This document shows positions 58,166-64,000 of a stretch of DNA of 64,000 nt, piece after piece (positions within the stretch are counted from its first letter, which is position 1; each line of letters begins with the position of its first letter). The translations under genes were made by a program, and so were the position numbers. Under the pieces are notes generated by a model that was given only the letters and a program-made list of their open reading frames with translations, was not told the DNA's origin and did no database searches. Origin of the DNA: Luteimonas wenzhouensis (GTDB lineage Bacteria; Pseudomonadota; Gammaproteobacteria; Xanthomonadales; Xanthomonadaceae); contig NZ_VOHE01000002.1 of the NCBI RefSeq assembly GCF_007859305.1, positions 496,001 to 560,000 on the forward strand. The letters are read 5' to 3'.

Positions 58166-58336
58166 GGAGGGAGGTTGCGGTGAGAACCCCGAGCGGGGGT
58201 TCGACCACCCGCGCAGCGGGTGGCACCGTGGCGCAGCCGCGCCCCGGCCCACCAGAGCGCCGCGACCTGCCACCGTCGCCATGGGCGAGCACCTGTCCGC
58301 CCATGCGCACTAGCAACAACCAAGGCCACACATGGC

Positions 58337-58444
58337 GATGGCCCCGCCAGCTTGCCTCGGCACCCGCGTCGATCGATACCGTTGCTGCCTTCCGGCCCTG
58401 GCGGGGTTTTCGACCTAGCGTCGCGAGGGGCCGACGGGGCCACC
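58337..58444 (-). ncRNA. ffs: 4.5S signal recognition particle RNA
   Basis: Minus strand carries the SRP RNA core: GGGCCGGAAGGCAGCAACGG matches the conserved Ffh-binding loop (GGAA tetraloop with its asymmetric internal loop). The ends pair, GGTGGCCCCG with CGGGGCCATC, closing a rod-shaped RNA of about 105 nucleotides, the size of bacterial 4.5S RNA. Boundaries were set by this pairing and could shift by a few bases. It targets ribosomes making membrane proteins through Ffh and FtsY. Confidence 0.9.
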
Positions 58445-58454
58445 ATTGAAGACG

Positions 58455-58490
58455 CCGGCCACGCGATGCGTGGCCGGGATGCGGATTCTA
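58455..58490 (-). promoter_or_regulatory. Probable ffs promoter -10 and hairpin leader
   Basis: Minus strand: TAGAAT (58490-58485) is a good -10 box; no convincing -35 is visible. The predicted leader contains a perfect 10-bp hairpin CCGGCCACGC-ATC-GCGTGGCCGG (58477-58455) that ends 10 bases before the mature RNA. It could be part of a precursor trimmed during maturation. Confidence 0.5.
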
Positions 58491-58515
58491 GCAGGGTTCG
58501 CGACCATGCCCGGCG

Positions 58516-58535
58516 CCGGCGCGCTAGCGCGCCGG
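58516..58535. terminator. 20-bp perfect palindrome after the TonB-C-like lipoprotein gene
   Basis: CCGGCGCGCTAGCGCGCCGG, a perfect 20-bp palindrome, lies 14 bases after the lipoprotein stop codon and just upstream of the ffs promoter. A shorter copy, GCGCGCTAGCGC, overlaps the stop codon itself. It may end transcription before ffs, or be a protein binding site. No T-tract. Confidence 0.4.
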
Positions 58536-58549
58536 ACCGTAGCCGCGCG

Positions 58550-59131
58550 CTAGCGCCCCTCCGCAGCGCCCTGGCGGCCGCCGCGCAGTTCGACGACGGG
58601 TTCGCCGTCGCGCTGGCTGAATCCGAACACGTACGACAGGCGCAGGGCCACCGGCGTCTCGACCACGTCCGGCTCCGCGCAGGCGTCCTCGGACGGGCGA
58701 CCGTCGGGCGTGCCGCAGACCAGCGCCGGCTCGAATGTCCACTGGCCAACCGCGTCCTCGAGCAGTTGCGCGAAGCGCGCCTCGTGCGGCCCGGCCTCGC
58801 CCGGGCAGGCCTCGTCCACGCGCCGCCGCACCTGGCGGACCACGCCGTCCTCGCCGATCACCACCTCCACGCACAGCTCCAGCGGCGCGAGCCGCAGCGG
58901 CAGCAGTTCGGGCGGATAGACCGGCATCGCCACCGGTTCCTCGAGGTTCGGGTAGACGAAGCGCTGGCTCGCAGCGAGTTCCATGCGCGTGGCGCCGGGC
59001 GGCGGCGTCACCAGGCCCACCTCGACGCTGCCGGTGGGCGGCGGCGGCTCCACCGGCACGCTGCGGCAGGCCACCAGCAGGACCGGGACGACGGCGCACG
59101 CGGCGATCGCCCGGCCCCGCCGCGTCGTCAT
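58550..59131 (-). CDS. Lipoprotein with TonB C-terminal-like domain
   Basis: A 193-residue lipoprotein: signal with lipobox LVAC (Cys22), short Pro-rich linker, then a domain (about 75-160) resembling the TonB C-terminal fold: PPELLPLRLAPLELCVEVVIGEDGVV, FAQLLEDAVGQWTFEPA and a final beta strand VALRLSYVFGF. It lacks the N-terminal membrane helix that would let it work with ExbB/ExbD. The start overlaps the beta-propeller gene stop (ATGA), so the two proteins are probably made together. The function is unknown. Confidence 0.72.
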   Translation of the reverse strand: MTTRRGRAIAACAVVPVLLVACRSVPVEPPPPTGSVEVGLVTPPPGATRMELAASQRFVYPNLEEPVAMPVYPPELLPLRLAPLELCVEVVIGEDGVVRQVRRRVDEACPGEAGPHEARFAQLLEDAVGQWTFEPALVCGTPDGRPSEDACAEPDVVETPVALRLSYVFGFSQRDGEPVVELRGGRQGAAEGR

Positions 59132-60144
59132 CGCGCGCCTCCGCGGACGATGCCCAGCGCGTCGGGCTCGTTGCCGGTCTCCCAGGCATCGACGACCTTC
59201 CATTCCGCCGTGTCGACGACGGCGATGCGGTTGGCGCCGCTGATCGCCACGTACGCGCGCGGCGCGGCGGGATCGACCGCGATCCCGATCGGCAACGCGT
59301 CGCGACCGAGCATCGTGTCGCGGAAGGCCTCGCCCTGCGGCTTGAGCGCGACCGTCGCCACCGGCGCGCGGGTGGCGACGTCGAACACCGACAGCGTCGC
59401 GGCGGTGGCGTTGCTGACCAGCGCGTGGCGGCCGTCGGGGGTGAAGACGACGCGGATCGGGAAACCTTCGCTGGCGAGCGTGGCCAGCACCTCGAGCGTG
59501 TCCGGATCGTGCACGGTGACGGTGTCCTCGCCGCGGTTCGTCACCCATACCGTGCCGTCGGGCGCGACCTCGATGCCTTCGGCGCCCTTGCCGGCGGGGC
59601 GCTCGTGGGTGACGCGGCCTTCGGCCAGGTCCACGCGCACCACGGCGCCGACGACGATCTTGCTCACGAAGGCGATCGCCCCGTCGCGCGAGAGCGCGAC
59701 CATGTGGCCGAGCCCGTCGCCGACGTCGATCGCCTGCACCACCTCGCCCGCGTCGAGGTCCACCTTCAGCAGCGCATGGCTGCGCTCGGTGGTGACGAGC
59801 ACGTCGCCATCGGGCAGGAAGCGGACGCCGTGCGGACGGCGGTGCCCGCCGAGATCGATGGACCGCAGCACCGTGCCGGTGGCGACGTCGACCAGTGTCA
59901 GCGAGCGACCGGGCTCCTCCTGGCCGTAATCGGTGACCACGGCGACACGGCCGTCAGGAGACACCGCGATCTCATGCGGGCCGGCGCCGCTGGCCAGTTC
60001 GTGGACGCGCCTGCCATCCTCGAGCGAGAGCTGCCAGACGGTGTCGTCGGTCTTGTTGCCGACGAGGAGGAGGTCTTGCGCGGTGGAGTTCGTGGTCGCG
60101 AAGGCGAGCAGGAGAAGGGCGAGGCGGGCGGTCGGGTGGCGCAT
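59128..60144 (-). CDS. YncE-like YVTN/NHL beta-propeller protein, exported
   Basis: A 338-residue exported protein. A signal peptide (1-22, ending NSTAQ) precedes about seven blades of YVTN type (GAGPHEIAVSPDGRVAVVTD, GHRRPHGVRFLPDGDVLVT, GKGAEGIEVAPDGTVWVTNR, FPIRVVFTPDGRHALVSN). Related YncE proteins bind single-stranded DNA or take part in metal/protein interactions; a ligand cannot be assigned here. A 185-bp gap separates it from moaE; it includes a 9-G run at 60313-60321 and no gene. Followed by the lipoprotein with a 4-bp overlap. Confidence 0.85.
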   Translation of the reverse strand: MRHPTARLALLLLAFATTNSTAQDLLLVGNKTDDTVWQLSLEDGRRVHELASGAGPHEIAVSPDGRVAVVTDYGQEEPGRSLTLVDVATGTVLRSIDLGGHRRPHGVRFLPDGDVLVTTERSHALLKVDLDAGEVVQAIDVGDGLGHMVALSRDGAIAFVSKIVVGAVVRVDLAEGRVTHERPAGKGAEGIEVAPDGTVWVTNRGEDTVTVHDPDTLEVLATLASEGFPIRVVFTPDGRHALVSNATAATLSVFDVATRAPVATVALKPQGEAFRDTMLGRDALPIGIAVDPAAPRAYVAISGANRIAVVDTAEWKVVDAWETGNEPDALGIVRGGAR

Positions 60145-60329
60145 GGCAGTGGTTTCGGAATCCTGGACTTGTGTGCGTGGTCGCGGAGGCGGTTCTGGCG
60201 GCAGGTTGGGGCCGGCTGTCGGCTTGTGTTGCCCGTGGCGACGGTGTCAGTGCGATTCGGCGGAGCGATCAGATTGGCGCGGCGCGGTTGTTCACTCTCC
60301 TTCGCCCGTACCGGGGGGGGGTGCAGGAC

Positions 60330-60773
60330 CTATGGCTCGGATGGATCCGTCTGGCAGGGATGCAGCCAGTCCGCTTCGCCGTCGGCGTAGCGCTCGTGCT
60401 TCCAGATCGGGACGCGCGCCTTGACCTCGTCGATGATCCAGCGGCAGGCCTCGAAGGCGGCGTCGCGATGGGCGGCGCTGGCGCCGACCCAGACCGCGAG
60501 CTCACCGATCGCCAGCTCGCCGGTGCGGTGCACGGCGCAGGCCTCGAGGATGTCGAACCTGGCCAGCGCTTCGTCCAGGATGCGTGCGCCCTCGGCCTCG
60601 GCCAGTTCGACATAGGCCTCGTAGCGCAGGCCGCGCACGGGGCGGCCATCGTTGTGGTCGCGCACCCGGCCCTCGAAACTGGCGCACGCGCCGGCGCGCT
60701 CATGCTGCAGGCGCGCGTGCAGCGGCGCGATGTCGAACGGTGCATCGGCGATCCGGAAACGCGGCGACGGCAT
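60330..60773 (-). CDS. moaE: Molybdopterin synthase catalytic subunit MoaE
   Basis: A 147-residue subunit that adds sulfur from MoaD to cyclic pyranopterin monophosphate. Family blocks: GACASFEGRVRDHNDGRPVRGLRYEAYVELAE split around residues 28-59, HRTGELAIGELAVWVGASAAHR, and IWKHERYADGEADWLHP with the catalytic Lys. Starts 15 bases after the moaD stop. Confidence 0.96.
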   Translation of the reverse strand: MPSPRFRIADAPFDIAPLHARLQHERAGACASFEGRVRDHNDGRPVRGLRYEAYVELAEAEGARILDEALARFDILEACAVHRTGELAIGELAVWVGASAAHRDAAFEACRWIIDEVKARVPIWKHERYADGEADWLHPCQTDPSEP

Positions 60774-60788
60774 GCGCGCGGCTCCCGC

Positions 60789-61031
60789 TCAGCCGCCGGA
60801 CACCGGCGGGATGAAGGCGACCTCGCTGCCGTCGCGCACCGCGTCGCGCCAGTCGGCGAAGGCGCCGTCCACCGCCACGCGCAGGCGTTCGACGGGAAGC
60901 GCGAAGCCGTGCCGCGCCTGCGCCTCGGCATACAGCGCGACCAGGTCCGGCGCCGCGGTTTCCAGCGGTTCCGACGCCGCGCCGGCGGCATCGCGCAGGC
61001 TGGCGAAGTACAGCAGCGTCACCCTGGCCAT
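60789..61031 (-). CDS. moaD: Molybdopterin synthase sulfur carrier subunit MoaD
   Basis: An 80-residue ubiquitin-fold protein ending in the required Gly-Gly (PPVSGG), which is thiocarboxylated. LLYFASLRDAAGAASE is the N-terminal strand and AFIPPVSGG the tail. ATG overlaps the moaC stop by one base (TGATG). Confidence 0.95.
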   Translation of the reverse strand: MARVTLLYFASLRDAAGAASEPLETAAPDLVALYAEAQARHGFALPVERLRVAVDGAFADWRDAVRDGSEVAFIPPVSGG

Positions 61032-61525
61032 CAGCCCACGCTCCCGAAGTCGCGCTTGCCGCCGCGCTTGCCCAGCAGCTTCGCCGGGCCGAGTACGATC
61101 GCATGCGAGAGCGCCTTGCACATGTCGTACACGGTGAGCGCGGCGACGGTGGCGCCGGTCAGGGCCTCCATCTCGACGCCCGTGCGGTGGGTGGTCTTCA
61201 CCGCGCACTCGATCCGAAGCTCGCGCTCGCCGTGCCAGTCGATGGCGATGCGCACGCCGTCGATCGGCAGCGGATGGCAGAACGGGATCAGTTCGTGGGT
61301 GCGCTTGACCGCCATCGTCCCGGCGATTACCGCGGTGTCGACGATGCCGCCCTTGGCGCTGCGCAACCCGGACCCGCGCAGTGCGGCGGCGACCGGGGCC
61401 GGAAAGCGCACCCGGCATTCGGCCCGCGCCTCGCGCGTGGTGGCCGCCTTGGCGGAGACGTCGACCATGGCCGGACGGCCCTCGTCGTCGAGGTGGGTCA
61501 GCTTCGGCTTCGCGGCGCGACTCAT
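61031..61525 (-). CDS. moaC: Cyclic pyranopterin monophosphate synthase MoaC
   Basis: A 164-residue enzyme that converts the MoaA product into cyclic pyranopterin monophosphate. [24 protein letters not shown] near the N-terminus (split 10-33), IPFCHPLPI (about 81-89), [11 protein letters not shown] and DMCKALSHA. All conserved residues are seen. Start ATG 61525 gives the normal length; the longer frame lacks a match. 61 bases separate it from moaA. Confidence 0.96.
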   Translation of the reverse strand: MSRAAKPKLTHLDDEGRPAMVDVSAKAATTREARAECRVRFPAPVAAALRGSGLRSAKGGIVDTAVIAGTMAVKRTHELIPFCHPLPIDGVRIAIDWHGERELRIECAVKTTHRTGVEMEALTGATVAALTVYDMCKALSHAIVLGPAKLLGKRGGKRDFGSVG

Positions 61526-61586
61526 GCGGGCATGATAGCCGCGCTGGCGCAGGCCCTGCCCGCGGACCCGCCACGGGCGGCAGGCC

Positions 61587-62609
61587 TCAGCCACCGACCA
61601 GGAACATTTCCACCCGGCGCCGGGGCGTGCGGCCGCTGCCGCGGATCTCGCTGTAGCGGTCGGCGCGCGCGCGCCACAGCTCCGCAAGGCGGGCGGCCAC
61701 GGCTGCCTCCCCGGCTTCGATCGCGGCCCGCAGGTCGGTGCCCGCGTCCGCGAACAGGCAGGTGTAGAGGCGCCCGTCCGCCGACACCCGCGCCCGGTGG
61801 CAGTCGCCGCAGAACGGCGCTGTCACCGAGCTGACGAACCCGATCTCGCCCCCGCCGTCGAGGAAGCCATGGCGCTCGGCCACCTCGCCGCGGTATTGGG
61901 CGTCCAGCGGCCGCAGCGGCCAGCGCGCGTGGATGCGCGCGCGCAGCTCGGACGAGGGCACGACGCCGTCGCGGCGCCAGCCGTTGCACGTGCCCACGTC
62001 CATGTACTCGATGAAGCGCAGCACGTGGCCGGTGCCGCGGAACCGCGCCACCAGCGGCAGCACCTGGTCCTCGTTGACGCCGCGCTGGACCACGCAGTTG
62101 ATCTTCAGCGGGCCGAAGCCCGCGGCCTCGGCCGCGGCGATCCCCGCCAGCACGTCCTCCACCCGGCCGCGGTGCCCGGACAGCGCGCGGAACACGTCCG
62201 GATCCAGCGCGTCCAGGCTCACCGTCAGCCGGCGCAGCCCCGCCGCCCGCAGGGCCGCGGCGTGCGGCGCCAGCAGCGCGCCGTTGGTGGTCATGGCCAG
62301 GTCTTCGATGCCCTCGACGCGGGCCAGCCGCGCCACCAGCGCCGCCAGCCCCTTGCGCAGCAGCGGCTCGCCGCCGGTCAGGCGCAGCTTGGTCACGCCC
62401 AGGCGCGCCGCGGCGCGCACCAGGGTCTCGATCTGGCCGAACGACAGGCGGCTGGCGGCATCCAGGCCGTAGTCGTCGGGCACCCGGTCGGCGGGCATGC
62501 AGTAGCCGCAGCGAAAGTTGCAGGCCTCGATCACCGACAGCCGCAGGTCGCGCAGCGGCCGGCCGAGGCGGTCGCGCGGCGCCGCGGGCGGCTGCGGCGC
62601 CATGCTCAT
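61587..62609 (-). CDS. moaA: GTP 3',8-cyclase MoaA
   Basis: A 340-residue radical SAM enzyme, first step of molybdopterin synthesis. N-terminal cluster C30-x3-C34-x2-C37 ([11 protein letters not shown]), LTGGEPLLR, and the second cluster in [19 protein letters not shown]. The C-terminal Gly-Gly tail (FLVGG), needed for MoaC-linked activity, is present. ATG 62609 overlaps the stop of the upstream hydrolase (ATGA). moaB and moeA are not in the window. Confidence 0.97.
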   Translation of the reverse strand: MSMAPQPPAAPRDRLGRPLRDLRLSVIEACNFRCGYCMPADRVPDDYGLDAASRLSFGQIETLVRAAARLGVTKLRLTGGEPLLRKGLAALVARLARVEGIEDLAMTTNGALLAPHAAALRAAGLRRLTVSLDALDPDVFRALSGHRGRVEDVLAGIAAAEAAGFGPLKINCVVQRGVNEDQVLPLVARFRGTGHVLRFIEYMDVGTCNGWRRDGVVPSSELRARIHARWPLRPLDAQYRGEVAERHGFLDGGGEIGFVSSVTAPFCGDCHRARVSADGRLYTCLFADAGTDLRAAIEAGEAAVAARLAELWRARADRYSEIRGSGRTPRRRVEMFLVGG

Positions 62610-63379
62610 CCGCCGGCGTCCGGCGCCACCGGCGCGTCCAGGGTGAACGCCTCGCCCGGACGCGCCACCCGGAAGCCGCGCGCGGCCAGCGCCTCGCCGT
62701 CGGCCCGGGACCCGTAGTGGTAGAGCACGCAGCGCGACAGCAGTTCGGGCGGGTATTCGCGCTCGAGATCGTCGATTCCGGTGTGGGACGGATTGCCGTG
62801 CAGGCCGCAGTCGTGCGCCACCAGCTCCCCGGCATCGGCGTGGCGCCGCAGTTGCTCCGGGATCGGCCGGGTGTCGCCGGTGTAGGCCAGGCTGCCGCGC
62901 AGGCGCAGGCCGAAGGCGGTGTCGGGCCAGTGGTGGCGCGCCGGGAACACCTCCAGGCGCTGGCCGTCGTGCCAGAACGCCTCGCCCACCGGCACCAGCC
63001 GGAACGCGTCCCAGAAGTTCGCCCCGCCCTCGGCCAGTACATTGGGGTAGTCGGCCACGCGCCGGTGCAGCAGCGGCACGACCGGCGCCGGCACGTACAG
63101 CGGCATCCGCCCCCGCCTGGCCGGGTCGAAGTATTCGGACACGAACAGGCGCTCGAACCCGCCCACGTGGTCCAGATGCACGTGGGTGACGAAGATCGCG
63201 CGCGGCGGCTCTCCGTAGTGGTCCAGGTAGGCGCTCAGGCCCTCGCTGCCGCAGTCGATGGTCAGCCAGGGCGCGCCGGCGCGCTCGATCGTGGCCATGG
63301 GCGTGCCGAGCTCCGTGGCCGAGGCATTGCCCACGCCCTGGAAGCGCAGGGCCCATGCCGGCGCGGCGACCGCGGCCAT
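62606..63379 (-). CDS. Metallo-beta-lactamase-fold hydrolase
   Basis: A 257-residue MBL-fold enzyme. The metal motif HxHxDH is THVHLDHVGG (His66, His68, Asp70, His71); further ligands are in YTGDTRP and HDCGLHGNPSHTG, and the final HYG. The pattern is closest to ribonuclease Z/phosphodiesterase-like members, but no exosite is visible, so the substrate is unknown. It sits between kdkA (2 bases away) and moaA (4-bp overlap), implying one transcript. Confidence 0.86.
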   Translation of the reverse strand: MAAVAAPAWALRFQGVGNASATELGTPMATIERAGAPWLTIDCGSEGLSAYLDHYGEPPRAIFVTHVHLDHVGGFERLFVSEYFDPARRGRMPLYVPAPVVPLLHRRVADYPNVLAEGGANFWDAFRLVPVGEAFWHDGQRLEVFPARHHWPDTAFGLRLRGSLAYTGDTRPIPEQLRRHADAGELVAHDCGLHGNPSHTGIDDLEREYPPELLSRCVLYHYGSRADGEALAARGFRVARPGEAFTLDAPVAPDAGG

Positions 63380-63381
63380 CG

Positions 63382-64000
63382 TCAGATCCCCCGGGCCCAG
63401 CGCGCGTCGTAGGCCTGGCGCAGGCGCGCGAAGCCGGCATCGACCGCCTCGCGGCCCTCCGGCCCCGCCAGCTTGCGCAGCGATCGCTGCAGCCGCGCCA
63501 GGTTGCGCTCGCGCCAGGCGGTGGCCGGGATGTGCATGCGGCAGCGGTCGAAGTCGATCATCCAGCCCTTTCCGGCGGAGTCGAACAGGATGTTGTGGGC
63601 ATTGAGGTCGACGTGGTCGAGCCCTTCGCGGTGGACGCGCGCCACCAGCCGCCCCGTGGCCTCCCACGGCGCGCCCTCGGGGTCGGCCAGCGCCAGCGCC
63701 CCGAGCGACTGCACGTCGGTCAGGCGCTCGATGATGATCCAGGCCCGGTAGGTGGCGCGCCCGCGCAGGTAGCACGCGGCCACCGGCACCGGCACCGGGC
63801 ACTTGCGCCGCAGCAGTTCGCGCAGCAGGCGGAACTCGGCGAAGCCGCGGGTGCGGTGCGCGCCGCGCCACAGGTAGCGGTCGCGGCTGAAGCGGGCGGC
63901 CATGCCGCCGCGCAGGTACTGGCGCAGCACCAGCGGGCCATGGCTGGCCTCGATGAACCAGGCCCCGCCGCGGCCGCTGCCGCCCACTTCCTGTGCACGC
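63382..64000 (-). CDS. kdkA: 3-deoxy-D-manno-octulosonic acid kinase KdkA, 5' end beyond the window
   Basis: Partial: about 205 C-terminal codons are present and the frame stays open to the right edge; the family is about 240-250 residues, so roughly 40-45 N-terminal residues are missing. [13 protein letters not shown] and [19 protein letters not shown] are ATP-site blocks; the catalytic loop [18 protein letters not shown] has the Asp of DLNxHN intact, and MIDFDRC is the metal-binding segment. Phosphorylates Kdo of the LPS inner core, replacing the second Kdo in this group. Compare the kinase-like gene at 44.7 kb, where that Asp is Ala. Confidence 0.92.
   Translation of the reverse strand, partial: RAQEVGGSGRGGAWFIEASHGPLVLRQYLRGGMAARFSRDRYLWRGAHRTRGFAEFRLLRELLRRKCPVPVPVAACYLRGRATYRAWIIIERLTDVQSLGALALADPEGAPWEATGRLVARVHREGLDHVDLNAHNILFDSAGKGWMIDFDRCRMHIPATAWRERNLARLQRSLRKLAGPEGREAVDAGFARLRQAYDARWARGI

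Noticed and set aside
58184..58224. Remnant of a second tRNA (GGGGGTTCGACCACC resembles a T-arm)
   Set aside because: The stem would need a mismatch at the closing pair, no acceptor or anticodon arm can be formed, and the bases instead make two perfect simple hairpins.
60313..60321. Nine-G run as a phase-variation tract
   Set aside because: It lies after the moaE stop codon, not in a coding region or at promoter spacing that I can identify. It may also be a sequencing-prone homopolymer.

Overview
This is a very GC-rich chromosomal window from a gammaproteobacterium, most likely the Xanthomonadaceae/Lysobacteraceae (a Luteimonas- or Lysobacter-like organism). The evidence is gene order and family content: recO-era-rnc-DUF4845-lepB-lepA-mucD-rseA-rpoE, then pilZ-holB-tmk-mltG-pabB-fab genes, the S-methyl-5'-thioinosine phosphorylase with hpt and nagZ, and a Kdo kinase. 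No sequence search was run, so the genus is an inference. There is no prophage, insertion sequence, integrase, toxin-antitoxin pair, CRISPR array or restriction system. The window is almost all core genome and is densely packed with 1-14 bp start/stop overlaps.

Layout. 0.2-1.2 kb: miaA. 1.3-6.6 kb: a stand-alone HD-GYP phosphodiesterase, a VWA lipoprotein and a GAF-GAF-GGDEF-EAL protein, i.e. c-di-GMP turnover. 6.7-10.8 kb: a translationally coupled operon of ECF sigma factor, membrane partner, YigZ/IMPACT protein and ABC exporter. 10.8-15 kb: AraC regulator, divergent exported haloperoxidase-like hydrolase, a tandem GC-palindrome array and an AidB-like acyl-CoA dehydrogenase. 15-21 kb: cold-shock protein, purine salvage (MTIP, hpt), nagZ, FrnE/DsbA-like protein, CYTH protein, rlmD. 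20.5-24 kb: YdbL/YdbH envelope pair and a receiver-HPt protein. 24-33 kb: recO, era, rnc, DUF4845, lepB, lepA, mucD, rseA and rpoE, all on the minus strand, with a good sigma-E-type promoter in front of rpoE. 33-35 kb: a FadB/FadJ-like fatty acid oxidation protein. 35-47.5 kb: a long minus-strand run from yceD-rpmF-fabH through fabD, fabG, acpP, fabF, pabB, mltG, tmk, holB and pilZ to a DUF4380 protein. 47.6-54.5 kb: a small membrane protein, yceF, a GT39-type transferase and the MoxR-DUF58-transglutaminase set. 54.5-58.5 kb: second palindrome cluster, HIT protein, recR, ybaB, dnaX, tRNA-Ser(GGA) and 4.5S SRP RNA. 58.5-64 kb: TonB-C-like lipoprotein with a YVTN beta-propeller, moaE/D/C/A, a metallo-beta-lactamase-fold hydrolase, and kdkA cut by the right edge.

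How the genes work together. The 35-47 kb block couples fatty acid synthesis (FabH, FabD, FabG, ACP, FabF) with folate (PabB), cell wall (MltG), DNA replication (Tmk, HolB) and type IV pilus control (PilZ). The rpoE-rseA-mucD block is the envelope stress system; rseB/mucB is absent from the cluster. DnaX, YbaB, RecR, RecO and HolB cover replication and recombination. MoaA/C/D/E make molybdopterin.

I do not see a clearly new multi-gene system. The items most worth a second look are: (1) a kinase-fold protein between fabH and fabD whose catalytic-loop Asp is Ala; (2) the ECF sigma/Pro-Ala-rich membrane protein/YigZ/ABC exporter operon; (3) an overlapping beta-propeller plus TonB-C-like lipoprotein pair; (4) GC-palindrome arrays at two convergent gene junctions; (5) a YdbH/YdbL pair in which YdbL has a lipobox and ynbE is missing; and (6) plsX missing between rpmF and fabH.
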